Positions 1 to 6,713 of a DNA stretch of 8,446 bases are shown here, in pieces. The notes beneath the pieces were generated by a model, which saw only the letters and a program-made list of their open reading frames with translations, was not told the origin of the DNA and did no database searches. The stretch is taken from contig NHDV01000013.1 in NCBI GenBank assembly GCA_002167525.1, forward strand, positions 5,663 through 14,108, in the 5' to 3' direction. A program made the translations under genes and the position numbers. Position 1 is the stretch's first letter; every line of letters begins with the position of its first letter. This DNA is from Flavobacteriaceae bacterium TMED68. Its GTDB lineage: Bacteria; Bacteroidota; Bacteroidia; Flavobacteriales; Flavobacteriaceae.

Positions 1-1329
1 ATTAGTTTTTTAAAGGATTTAAGTTTGAATTTGAAAACTAGTCCCTTAATTAAAGTAGATGAAAACTATAAAACAGATAGTTACTTATTACACTCAAATG
101 GGGAAAGGTTGTATATAGTGACTAACAGCAATGCACCAAATCAAAGGATTATAGTGGTTAATGCCAGAAAACCACAAGAAAAATATTGGAAGGATTTTAT
201 ACCTGAAGGGAAGTATGTTCTTTCTCCAACTACTGGAGGGGGATATTTTTTTGCTCGCTATATCGCTGATGTGATAACGAAAGTAATTCAATATGATATG
301 GATGGAGTAAATATGGGAGAAATAGAATTACCAGGATTAGGAACAGCTTCTGGTTGGAGCGGAAAAAAAGATCAAGAAGTTTTATATTTTAATTTCACTA
401 ACTATCATTCACCAAGCCAAATATATTCTTATAATCCAAAAACAAAAACATCAATAAAATACTGGGAGCCCCAAATTGATTTTGATTCAAATGATTATAA
501 GTCAGAACAAATTTTTTATAAATCAGAAGATGGAACTAAAATTCCAATGATTATTACTTATAAAAAAGGCACAAAATTTGATGGCCAAAACCCTACCATT
601 TTATATGGCTATGGAGGCTTCAATATAAGTATCCAGCCATCTTTTAGTGTAGCTAATGCCATTTGGTTAGAACAGGGTGGCATCTTTGCTGTTCCAAATC
701 TCAGGGGTGGTGGAGAGTATGGAAAAGAATGGCATAAAGCAGGGACACAACAAAAAAAACAAAATGTATTTAATGACTTCATTGCAGCAGCAGAATTTCT
801 AATAAAAAATAAATTTACCAATCCAGAGTTTCTTGCTATTAGAGGAGGTTCAAATGGTGGCTTACTAGTTGGAGCCACAATGACTCAAAGGCCTGAACTA
901 ATGAAGGTAGCATTACCCGCAGTAGGAGTTTTAGATATGTTACGTTATCATAAGTTTACTGCAGGCGCAGGCTGGGCTTACGATTACGGGACTTCTGAAG
1001 ATTCAAAGGCGATGTTTGATTATTTAAAAAGTTATTCTCCAGTTCATAATGTAAAAGAGGATACAAATTACCCTGCGACTTTAATTACAACTGGGGATCA
1101 TGATGACCGTGTGGTTCCTGCACACTCTTTTAAATTTGCAGCCCAGCTCCAAAACAAACAAAATGGAGAAAACCCAATTTTGATCCGAATAGAGACTAAT
1201 GCTGGACATGGAGCGGGGACTCCTGTATCAAAAAGAATTGAGCAATACGCGGATATCTTTGGATTTACTCTTTTTAATATGGGGTTTAAAGTTTTACCCC
1301 AAACGGTAAAAAATAAAGTAAAAGGGTAA
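1..1329 (+). CDS. Prolyl oligopeptidase (S9A serine peptidase), C-terminal part, 5' end cut by the window edge
   Basis: This serine peptidase of family S9A cleaves after proline in short peptides. The reading frame is open from base 1, so the gene begins before the window; the first possible in-frame start (TTG at 25) is not a real start. About 443 residues remain of a family length near 700: the end of the beta-propeller (roughly residues 1-170 of the visible part), then the alpha/beta hydrolase domain. The catalytic triad is complete: Ser in GGSNGG (codon at 850), Asp in DHDDRV (1102) and His in AGHGAG (1207). The oxyanion-hole Tyr of YGYGGF (610), the proline-stacking Trp (973) and the substrate-binding Arg (1108) are also present. 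Ser-to-Trp spacing of 41 residues equals that of pig prolyl oligopeptidase (554 to 595), which favours this over oligopeptidase B. Any signal peptide would lie outside the window, so the location is unknown. A GNAT gene follows 13 bases after the stop. Confidence 0.96.
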   Translation: MSFLKDLSLNLKTSPLIKVDENYKTDSYLLHSNGERLYIVTNSNAPNQRIIVVNARKPQEKYWKDFIPEGKYVLSPTTGGGYFFARYIADVITKVIQYDMDGVNMGEIELPGLGTASGWSGKKDQEVLYFNFTNYHSPSQIYSYNPKTKTSIKYWEPQIDFDSNDYKSEQIFYKSEDGTKIPMIITYKKGTKFDGQNPTILYGYGGFNISIQPSFSVANAIWLEQGGIFAVPNLRGGGEYGKEWHKAGTQQKKQNVFNDFIAAAEFLIKNKFTNPEFLAIRGGSNGGLLVGATMTQRPELMKVALPAVGVLDMLRYHKFTAGAGWAYDYGTSEDSKAMFDYLKSYSPVHNVKEDTNYPATLITTGDHDDRVVPAHSFKFAAQLQNKQNGENPILIRIETNAGHGAGTPVSKRIEQYADIFGFTLFNMGFKVLPQTVKNKVKG

Positions 1330-1342
1330 AATTTAATTCACT

Positions 1343-1822
1343 ATGATACGTGAGGCAAATTCAAAAGATGCAAAAGCCATTGCTTTAATTTATAACTACT
1401 ATATTTCAAATACAACAATAAGTTTTGAAGAAAAACCTGTAAATGAAAATATTGTAATTCAAAGAATAAATTCTAATGAAAAGAATAAGTGGTGGATTTA
1501 TCAATCAGCAGACGAATTATTAGGCTACGCATATTCGACTATATGGAAACCTAGATCAGCATACCGCTATACGGTCGAAAGTAGTATTTATTTAAAGCCA
1601 AATAATTTTCGAAACGGTATAGGAACAGCACTTTATATAAAACTTTTAGAATCGTTAAAAAAAGAGGGATTTAGAAGAGTTCTGGCTGGAATTTCTTTAC
1701 CTAATGACTCAAGTGTTCTATTTCATGAGAATTTTGGATTCAAAAAAGTAGGACAACTTGAAGCTGTGGGATATAAGTTCAAAAAATGGATAGATATTGG
1801 GTATTGGGAGCTTAAAATTTAG
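1343..1822 (+). CDS. GNAT N-acetyltransferase of the phosphinothricin acetyltransferase (Bar/Pat/MddA) type
   Basis: This 159-residue single-domain enzyme is predicted to transfer acetyl from acetyl-CoA to the amino group of a small molecule. It resembles Bar closely along its length: an IYNYY...T..SFEE N-terminus, the W.PR.AYRYTVESSIYL core (68-84) with Glu79 at the place of Bar's catalytic Glu88, the acetyl-CoA loop RNGIGT (90-95), then LPND (119-122), FHENFGF with His128, and a WIDIGYW tail. Chromosomal homologues such as YncA/MddA often act on methionine sulfoximine or sulfone rather than on the herbicide, so the substrate cannot be stated from sequence. The ATG start is the first residue of the conserved IREA segment. 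The gene lies 13 bases after the peptidase stop and is probably co-transcribed with it, and it converges on accC with 5 bases between stops. No Shine-Dalgarno is visible, as is usual in Bacteroidetes. Confidence 0.9.
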   Translation: MIREANSKDAKAIALIYNYYISNTTISFEEKPVNENIVIQRINSNEKNKWWIYQSADELLGYAYSTIWKPRSAYRYTVESSIYLKPNNFRNGIGTALYIKLLESLKKEGFRRVLAGISLPNDSSVLFHENFGFKKVGQLEAVGYKFKKWIDIGYWELKI

Positions 1823-1827
1823 AAATA

Positions 1828-3168
1828 CTAATCCTCCATTTTAAAATTCTCCATAAATTTTGTCGTATACTTTCCACTCAAATAACCGGGATCGCTCATT
1901 AATTTTAAATGAAATGGAATAGTTGTTTTTACGCCTTCTATAATAAATTCTTCTAGAGCACGCTTCATTTTATGTATTGCACCCTCTCTTGTTTGAGCTG
2001 TAGTAATTAGTTTAGCAATCATCGAGTCATAGTTAGGAGGAATCAAATAGCCACTATAAACATGAGTATCGAGTCTTACACCGTGGCCTCCTGGGAAATG
2101 AACTGTACTTATCATTCCAGGGCTAGGTCTAAAATCATTAAATGGGTCCTCAGCATTGATTCTGCATTCTATAGAATGAAGTTTAGGAAAGTAATTTTTA
2201 CCTGAAATTTTTTCTCCAGCAGCAACCTTAATTTGTTCGCAAATAAGATCAAAATCTATTACTTGCTCAGTTACAGGATGTTCTACTTGAATCCTAGTAT
2301 TCATTTCCATGAAGTAGAAGTTTTTATTTTTATCTACTAGAAATTCAATTGTACCTGCTCCTTCATATTTAATAAATTCAGTTGCTTTTACTGCTGCCTC
2401 TCCCATTTTATTTCTCAGTGTAGATGTCATAAATGGAGAAGGAGTTTCCTCAGTTAATTTTTGATGGCGCCGCTGTATTGAACAATCCCTTTCAGAAAGA
2501 TGACAAGCTTTTCCATTTGAATCGCCAACTACTTGAATTTCAATATGGCGTGGTTCTTCGATGAGCTTTTCCATGTACATACCATCGTTTCCAAAAGAAG
2601 CAGCAGCCTCTTGTCTTGAACTATTCCAAGCTTTTTCAAGTTCGTTGGACTTCCATACAGCGCGCATTCCTTTTCCACCACCACCAGCTGTAGCTTTTAA
2701 CATTACTGGATAGCCAATCTCAGATGCTATTTTTTCAGCTTCTTTAAAACTCCCTATTATACCTTTGGAACCTGGTATAGTTGGGACACCTGCCTCTTGC
2801 ATAGTTTTTTTTGCTGAAGCTTTATCTCCCATTTTACTTATCATGGAAGGAGAGGCACCAATAAATTTAATTTTGTGCTCCTCACATATTTCTGAAAATT
2901 TTGCATTTTCAGACAAAAAACCATAACCAGGATGTATAGCATCAGCATTTGTAATTTCAGCTGCAGCAATAATATTTGACATTTTCAAATAAGATTCGTT
3001 ACTAGCAGCAGGACCAATGCAGACAGCTTCATCTGCAAATCTTACGTGAAGGCTATCAGTATCTGCTTTTGAATAAACAGCAACTGTTTTCACACCCATT
3101 TCTTTGCAAGTACGAATAATTCTCATGGCAATTTCACCCCTATTTGCAATTAGAATTTTATTGAACAT
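1828..3168 (-). CDS. accC: Acetyl-CoA carboxylase, biotin carboxylase subunit
   Basis: AccC uses ATP and bicarbonate to carboxylate the biotin carried by AccB, the first half-reaction toward malonyl-CoA in the cytoplasm. At 446 residues it is full length (E. coli 449). In order are the N-terminal [13 protein letters not shown] (7-19), [10 protein letters not shown] (79-88), the ATP-grasp lysine K116, the glycine-rich lid GGGGKGMR (162-169), the RRHQK stretch with His235 and Lys237, [14 protein letters not shown] with Glu287, Arg291, Gln293 and Glu295 (metal and bicarbonate sites), and RINAEDP with Arg336. All line up within one or two positions of the E. coli enzyme. It lacks a biotinyl domain, so it is AccC and not a fused acyl-CoA carboxylase. 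ATG start; 9 bases after the accB stop, last gene of the fabH-accB-accC unit. The carboxyltransferase genes accA and accD are not in the window. Confidence 0.98.
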   Translation of the reverse strand: MFNKILIANRGEIAMRIIRTCKEMGVKTVAVYSKADTDSLHVRFADEAVCIGPAASNESYLKMSNIIAAAEITNADAIHPGYGFLSENAKFSEICEEHKIKFIGASPSMISKMGDKASAKKTMQEAGVPTIPGSKGIIGSFKEAEKIASEIGYPVMLKATAGGGGKGMRAVWKSNELEKAWNSSRQEAAASFGNDGMYMEKLIEEPRHIEIQVVGDSNGKACHLSERDCSIQRRHQKLTEETPSPFMTSTLRNKMGEAAVKATEFIKYEGAGTIEFLVDKNKNFYFMEMNTRIQVEHPVTEQVIDFDLICEQIKVAAGEKISGKNYFPKLHSIECRINAEDPFNDFRPSPGMISTVHFPGGHGVRLDTHVYSGYLIPPNYDSMIAKLITTAQTREGAIHKMKRALEEFIIEGVKTTIPFHLKLMSDPGYLSGKYTTKFMENFKMED

Positions 3169-3177
3169 TTTTAAGAC

Positions 3178-3675
3178 TTAATGGGGTTTGATAACAAATA
3201 AAGGTTGATCAAATTCTACTGGAGAAGCGTCATCAACAAGGATTTTGACAATTGTACCAGCTAATTCAGATTCAATTTCATTAAAAAGTTTCATGGCTTC
3301 AATAACACAAAGAACATCACCTTCTTTAATAGTGTCTCCAACTTCAACAAATGCAGGTTTATCAGGTGCTGATTTTCTGTAAAAAGTACCAATTATGGGA
3401 GATTTTATCGTAATTAATCCATCATCTTCAGATGAGGAATCGTCTTTTTTATGATTAGTATCTTTAGACTCACTCAAAGGGACTTGTAAAGATTGAGTAG
3501 GAACAGGTGGAATTGATAATGGATTTACATTTTGTAATAATCCATTAGGTTCTAAATTAGTTGAGCTTCCTCCAGTTTTGATAGTAATTTTTATATCCTC
3601 CATTTCAAGTTTTACCTCTTGTGCTCCAGATTTGGCTACAAATTTTATTAGGTTTTGAATGTCTTTTATATCCAT
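3178..3675 (-). CDS. accB: Biotin carboxyl carrier protein of acetyl-CoA carboxylase
   Basis: AccB carries biotin between the biotin carboxylase and carboxyltransferase sites. The 165-residue protein has the usual three parts. An N-terminal segment (about 1-35, MDIKDIQNLIKFV...) would contact AccC. A flexible linker rich in Ser, Pro, Asn and Asp follows (about 36-87, ending in an acidic SSSEDD patch). The C-terminal biotinyl domain (88-165) has the EAMKL motif at 126-130, with Lys129 as the biotinylation site. The SPIIGTFYR stretch at 92-100 is the thumb that distinguishes AccB from other biotinyl and lipoyl domains. The gene sits 15 bases after fabH and 9 bases before accC, so the three genes are almost certainly one transcript. 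The ATG start is the family start. No odd residues were seen. Confidence 0.97.
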   Translation of the reverse strand: MDIKDIQNLIKFVAKSGAQEVKLEMEDIKITIKTGGSSTNLEPNGLLQNVNPLSIPPVPTQSLQVPLSESKDTNHKKDDSSSEDDGLITIKSPIIGTFYRKSAPDKPAFVEVGDTIKEGDVLCVIEAMKLFNEIESELAGTIVKILVDDASPVEFDQPLFVIKPH

Positions 3676-3690
3676 TTTTATTTATTTTAT

Positions 3691-4695
3691 TTAATATGCC
3701 CACGTGAGATAAGCTGCACCCCAAGTGAATCCACCACCAAAGGCGGCAAAAACTAGCTTATCTCCTATATTTAGTTTGTTTTCATAATCATTTAATAATA
3801 GCGGTAGGGTTGCCGCAGTTGTATTTCCATAATACTCAATATTCATCATTACTTTATTAGGGTTTAGATCTAGTCGCTGAGTCGTAGCATCAATAATTCT
3901 TTTATTTGCTTGATGCGGAACAAGATAGTCAATACTCTCATTATCAAGTTCGTTTCTTTTCATGATTTCTTTTGTCACTGCGGACATTTCTGAGATAGCA
4001 TATTTAAAAACAGTTTTACCATCCTGATGAATATTGTGCCATCCTTTTTCTAATGTGTCTTTTGACGTAGGATAGAGTGAACCTCCCGCTTTAATTCTTA
4101 AAGACATTCTGTCTGAACCGTCACTTCTAAAGTATTCATCTTCCCAACCATTTTCATTTAAGCTGGGTTCAAATAAAACGGCACCCCCTCCATCACCAAA
4201 GATTATACAGGTTGTTCGATCTGTATAATCAACAATTGAGGACATTTTATCAGCACCAATTAGCAACACTTTTTTATATCGCCCAGAACCCACATATGCA
4301 GCTGCTACACTCATTCCATAGAGAAAACCAGAACAAGCAGCATTTAAATCATATGCAAAAGCATTCTTAGCTCCTATTGATGAGGCAACATAAGCTGCCG
4401 TTGCTGCTACATGTAAATCTGGTGTTACTGTTGCAACAATTACAAGATCAATAGTATTTGCACTTGTATTTTTCTTATTTAAAAGATCTTTAGCTGCTTT
4501 TATTGCTAGGTAAGATGTCGCTTTGTCATCATCCAATAAGATTCTTCGCTCTCTTATACCAGTTCTACTTTGAATCCATTCGTCACTAGTATCAACCATA
4601 GTTTCTAATTTATGATTAGAAAGGATCGTTTTAGGTGTGTATCCTCCTACAGCTGTTATTGCTGCTTTGAGAATTTTTTTCCCCTTCAGATGCAT
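3691..4695 (-). CDS. fabH: Beta-ketoacyl-ACP synthase III (starter condensing enzyme)
   Basis: FabH condenses an acyl-CoA starter with malonyl-ACP to begin fatty acid synthesis (type II FAS, cytoplasm). The 334-residue thiolase-fold protein has the full triad: Cys121 in NAACSGF, His261 in VPHQAN and Asn291 in YYGNTTAA. CoA-binding Trp40 (DTSDEWI), the Arg160 region (YTDRTT) and the C-terminal FGGGFTWG (319-326) are also present. Counting back gaplessly from the catalytic Cys, the residue matching E. coli Phe87, which limits the starter pocket, is Val96, and the following Pro is Ala97. A roomier pocket for branched or longer starters is an inference from this. The ATG start is about 8 residues longer than in E. 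coli; no other start codon lies before residue 33. It is separated from rpmF by 122 bases and leads straight into accB, so it probably heads its own transcript or is read from yceD-rpmF. Confidence 0.97.
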   Translation of the reverse strand: MHLKGKKILKAAITAVGGYTPKTILSNHKLETMVDTSDEWIQSRTGIRERRILLDDDKATSYLAIKAAKDLLNKKNTSANTIDLVIVATVTPDLHVAATAAYVASSIGAKNAFAYDLNAACSGFLYGMSVAAAYVGSGRYKKVLLIGADKMSSIVDYTDRTTCIIFGDGGGAVLFEPSLNENGWEDEYFRSDGSDRMSLRIKAGGSLYPTSKDTLEKGWHNIHQDGKTVFKYAISEMSAVTKEIMKRNELDNESIDYLVPHQANKRIIDATTQRLDLNPNKVMMNIEYYGNTTAATLPLLLNDYENKLNIGDKLVFAAFGGGFTWGAAYLTWAY

Positions 4696-4790
4696 TTATT
4701 TATCTGCTTTTTAAGCGAAATTAAGGTGAAGATAATAGTTTTTTAATGCAATCAAAATAAAACAATAAAAAAGGTTTTTTAATGGATCAA

Positions 4791-4802
4791 GCATTATAAT
4801 GC
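4791..4802. repeat. 12-base perfect palindrome in the rpmF-fabH gap
   Basis: GCATTATAATGC is its own reverse complement. It extends imperfectly outward (GAT at 4785-4787 against ATC at 4805-4807), with 3 unpaired bases on one side and 2 on the other. It lies 16 bases past the rpmF stop, in the 122-base gap that holds any fabH promoter. A stem with a usable loop would be only 4 base pairs, so it is not a convincing terminator. It could be an operator half-site pair or chance: in DNA this AT-rich a few such palindromes are expected in a window of this size. The rest of the gap (4696-4817) shows an A-tract/T-tract pair at 4766-4781 and no strong Bacteroidetes promoter match. Confidence 0.3.
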
Positions 4803-4817
4803 GTATCTATGTTATAG

Positions 4818-5015
4818 TTACGCAGTTTCAGTTTCAGCAGCATCAATAAGTACTTTACCTCTGTAATAAAGTTTACCTTCATGCCAATGAGCTCTATGAT
4901 AAAGATGTGCTTCGCCAGTCTTCGAACATGTCGAAATCTGTTGGTCAGCAGCTTTATAATGAGTTCTTCTTTTATCTCTTCTTGTCTTGGAAATTTTTCT
5001 CTTTGGATGTGCCAT
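4818..5015 (-). CDS. rpmF: 50S ribosomal protein L32
   Basis: L32 is a small protein of the large ribosomal subunit. The 65-residue product starts [17 protein letters not shown], rich in Lys and Arg as expected for an rRNA-binding tail, and continues through the conserved [15 protein letters not shown] and YYRGKVLID segments. Only one cysteine (Cys30) is present, so this is the form without the four-cysteine zinc ribbon, as I recall for Bacteroidetes L32. The ATG start gives the family N-terminus exactly. It lies 11 bases after the yceD/DUF177 stop, an arrangement conserved across many bacteria, and is followed after 122 bases by fabH. In many bacteria plsX sits between rpmF and fabH; no such gene is here. 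Confidence 0.97.
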   Translation of the reverse strand: MAHPKRKISKTRRDKRRTHYKAADQQISTCSKTGEAHLYHRAHWHEGKLYYRGKVLIDAAETETA

Positions 5016-5026
5016 GGTTTTAATTT

Positions 5027-5551
5027 TTATAATAAACTTTCTAACTTCTCCCAGCGTGGGTCTTTACGAATAGCAGGCTTTTTATTTTGTGGGTCTAACT
5101 GTTCTAATTTACTTAAAATCTCATTTTTTAGTGTTCCATTTTTAATACCTGGATGAACTTTTTTTAAAGGGATAGATAAAACAACCATTTCATAAAAATA
5201 TTGCGCAACATTAATCTGATAACTCCCCTCGGGAATAATTAGAATTTCATCTGGATCAGTTTCTCTAGAAGCACCAAATTTAACAATCATATCAAAGTTG
5301 GATTTTACAATGTGGCTAAATAACTCGGTTGAAACGTCACACGATAAAATTACCTCACCTTTGACATCAAAGTGTAACTCTAAGAATGAAGATTTTTTGT
5401 CTAAAATTAATTTACCTTCAAGTTTCGTTTTGTGAAAATCATCAAACCCAAAATGTTCAAAGAACTTATTGTCTATTGCAAATGAAAAGTTATGTTTGCC
5501 TTGTTTTAAGCCTATAAAAGGTAATGTAAATTCCTTTAATTCCATTTGCAT
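5027..5551 (-). CDS. YceD/DUF177 family protein, implicated in 23S rRNA accumulation
   Basis: The 174-residue protein matches the DUF177 (YceD) family found next to rpmF in many bacteria. E. coli YceD and its plant plastid relatives are reported to be needed for normal 23S rRNA accumulation; the molecular activity is unknown. Visible family features are the [17 protein letters not shown] start, [14 protein letters not shown] with the single conserved-type Cys (93-106), an acidic [11 protein letters not shown] stretch, the [22 protein letters not shown] block (about 123-144), and a charged C-terminal tail ending [11 protein letters not shown]. There is no signal peptide or membrane segment, so it should be cytoplasmic. 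An alternative ATG at residue 3 (5545) fits the family start equally well. It is followed 11 bases later by rpmF, which it probably shares a transcript with. Confidence 0.9.
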   Translation of the reverse strand: MQMELKEFTLPFIGLKQGKHNFSFAIDNKFFEHFGFDDFHKTKLEGKLILDKKSSFLELHFDVKGEVILSCDVSTELFSHIVKSNFDMIVKFGASRETDPDEILIIPEGSYQINVAQYFYEMVVLSIPLKKVHPGIKNGTLKNEILSKLEQLDPQNKKPAIRKDPRWEKLESLL

Positions 5552-5562
5552 TATTTAGTTGA

Positions 5563-5570
5563 CAAATTTA
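5563..5570 (-). promoter_or_regulatory. Possible -7 promoter box for yceD-rpmF
   Basis: Read on the minus strand this is TAAATTTG, an exact match to the Bacteroidetes -7 consensus TAnnTTTG, 11 bases before the yceD ATG. No TTG lies 17-23 bases upstream of it, so the -33 half of the promoter is missing or degenerate. The match alone is weak in AT-rich DNA. If real, the leader would be only a few bases, or translation would begin at the second ATG (5545). Confidence 0.28.
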
Positions 5571-5624
5571 TTAATTTTTTTCACTAATCGCATTAAAATT
5601 TCTTTCTGTAATACAATATTGAAC

Positions 5625-6614
5625 TCAGACTATATTGTTATGAATTAAATATTCAGCAATCTGAATTGTATTAGTTGCAGCTCCCTTTCTTAAGTTGTCT
5701 GAAACAATCCAAAGATTTAAACCATTTTCTACAGATTCATCTCTTCTTATACGGCCAACAAAAACTTCATCTTTTCCTTTTGCATTAATTGGCATAGGAT
5801 ACAAATTTTTCTTTGGATCATCAATTACCTCCACTCCAATTGTTTGATCTAAAATTGTTCTTACTTTTTTTATATCATATTTTAATTTAAATTCAATATT
5901 TACTGACTCACTATGACCTCCTATTACTGGTATTCTTATTGCTGTCGCTGTAATTCCTATTGAAGAGTCTTCCAGAATTTTATGAGTTTCTTGAACCAAT
6001 TTCATTTCTTCTTTAGTGTAGTCATTTTTAACAAAAACATCACACTGTGGAAGGGCATTTTTGTGGATTTGATAAGGATAGGCCTTCTCACCTATCTTAT
6101 TATTCATTTCATTATCAAGTTGATCAACCGCTTTTACTCCTGTACCTGTAATTGACTGATAAGTAGAAATAACTAAACGTTTGATTTTAAATGCTTTGTG
6201 CAAAGGCGCTATTGCCATAACCATTTGAATAGTTGAACAGTTTGGATTAGCGATTATTTTATCAGCTGAAGTTAATTTAGATGCATTAATTTCTGGAATA
6301 ACAAGTTTTATATGTTTTTTCATTCTCCAAGCCGACGAATTATCAATCACAGTTGTTCCATTTTCTGCAAATTTTGGAGCCCATTCTAGAGAAGTATCTC
6401 CACCAGCAGAAAACAAAGCTATATTTGGCCGAGTATTTAGTGCTTCCGCTAATCCAATGACCTCTAGATTTTCCCCTTTAAATAAAATAGTTTTCCCTAT
6501 TGATTTTTCAGATGCAACTGGTATTAATTCAGTAATTCGAATATTACGTTCTGTTAAAACATCTAACATAACTTTTCCTACCATACCTGTTACCCCTACG
6601 ACAGCTATTCTCAC
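5625..6614 (-). CDS. asd: Aspartate-semialdehyde dehydrogenase
   Basis: Asd reduces aspartyl-4-phosphate to aspartate semialdehyde with NADPH, the branch point to diaminopimelate (cell wall) and lysine, threonine and methionine. The 329-residue protein has the N-terminal NADP loop GVTGMVG (7-13), NPNCST (123-128) with catalytic Cys126, the STYQSITGTG segment with Gln153, AIRIPVIGGHSE with Arg227 and His234 (substrate carboxylate and acid/base), and DNLRKGAATNT near the C-terminus. All key residues are present and the length is normal. The start codon is GTG at 6614: the codon just upstream in frame is a TAA stop and the next ATG is inside the NADP loop, so GTG is forced. A promoter-like pair lies immediately upstream. 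The yceD gene follows after 73 bases. The pairing with alr makes sense because both feed peptidoglycan. Confidence 0.97.
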   Translation of the reverse strand: MRIAVVGVTGMVGKVMLDVLTERNIRITELIPVASEKSIGKTILFKGENLEVIGLAEALNTRPNIALFSAGGDTSLEWAPKFAENGTTVIDNSSAWRMKKHIKLVIPEINASKLTSADKIIANPNCSTIQMVMAIAPLHKAFKIKRLVISTYQSITGTGVKAVDQLDNEMNNKIGEKAYPYQIHKNALPQCDVFVKNDYTKEEMKLVQETHKILEDSSIGITATAIRIPVIGGHSESVNIEFKLKYDIKKVRTILDQTIGVEVIDDPKKNLYPMPINAKGKDEVFVGRIRRDESVENGLNLWIVSDNLRKGAATNTIQIAEYLIHNNIV

Positions 6615-6628
6615 TTATTAAATTTTTT

Positions 6629-6658
6629 CAAAATTACTACTTAATGCGTTTTAGACAA
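6629..6658 (-). promoter_or_regulatory. Predicted Bacteroidetes-type promoter of asd
   Basis: On the minus strand a TTG (6656-6658) is followed after exactly 19 bases by TAATTTTG (6629-6636), matching the Bacteroidetes primary sigma factor pattern TTG-N17-23-TAnnTTTG at every specified base. The -7 box ends 14 bases before the asd GTG start, so transcription would begin only about 8-11 bases upstream of the start codon. The leader would have no room for a Shine-Dalgarno, which Bacteroidetes commonly lack. It gives asd and probably the downstream genes transcription independent of tdk-alr. This is a sequence match only. Confidence 0.45.
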
Positions 6659-6673
6659 TATCCGTGGACATTT

Positions 6674-6698
6674 ATAACAAATATTATCGTTTTGTTAT
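6674..6698. repeat. 8-base perfect inverted repeat after alr
   Basis: ATAACAAA (6674-6681) and TTTGTTAT (6691-6698) are perfect reverse complements around a 9-base loop, starting 15 bases past the alr stop and ending just upstream of the predicted asd promoter. The stem has a single G:C pair and no T-run follows on the minus strand, so it would be a poor intrinsic terminator. It may be a weak 3' end structure for the tdk-alr message or a protein site near the asd promoter. Confidence 0.35.
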
Positions 6699-6713
6699 TT
6701 GATGAATATATTT

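Noticed and set aside
94..291. Minus-strand open frame of 65 codons
   Set aside because: It lies antisense within the prolyl oligopeptidase gene, has no recognisable domain, and its composition is that of a shadow frame.
609..878. Minus-strand open frame of 89 codons
   Set aside because: It is antisense to the conserved catalytic domain of the peptidase; its Pro- and Cys-rich product mirrors the Gly-rich sense strand.
25..1329. TTG at 25 as the true start of the peptidase
   Set aside because: The frame is open to base 1 and the visible protein begins in the middle of the beta-propeller, so the gene is simply cut by the window edge.
4766..4781. TAAAAAA-GG-TTTTTTA, considered as an intrinsic terminator of rpmF
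   Set aside because: The stem is pure A:T with a two-base loop, too tight to form a normal hairpin; a chance A/T tract pair is more likely.
4881..5156. Plus-strand open frame of 91 codons across rpmF and the yceD 3' end
   Set aside because: It is antisense to two well-supported genes, and the Ser/Phe/Cys-rich product is typical of the reverse of Lys/Arg-rich L32.
5613..5638. Inverted repeat ACAATAT/ATATTGT with a 12-base loop spanning the asd stop codon, considered as a terminator
   Set aside because: The stem has 7 base pairs with one G:C pair, the repeat overlaps the last codons of asd, and no T-run follows on the minus strand.
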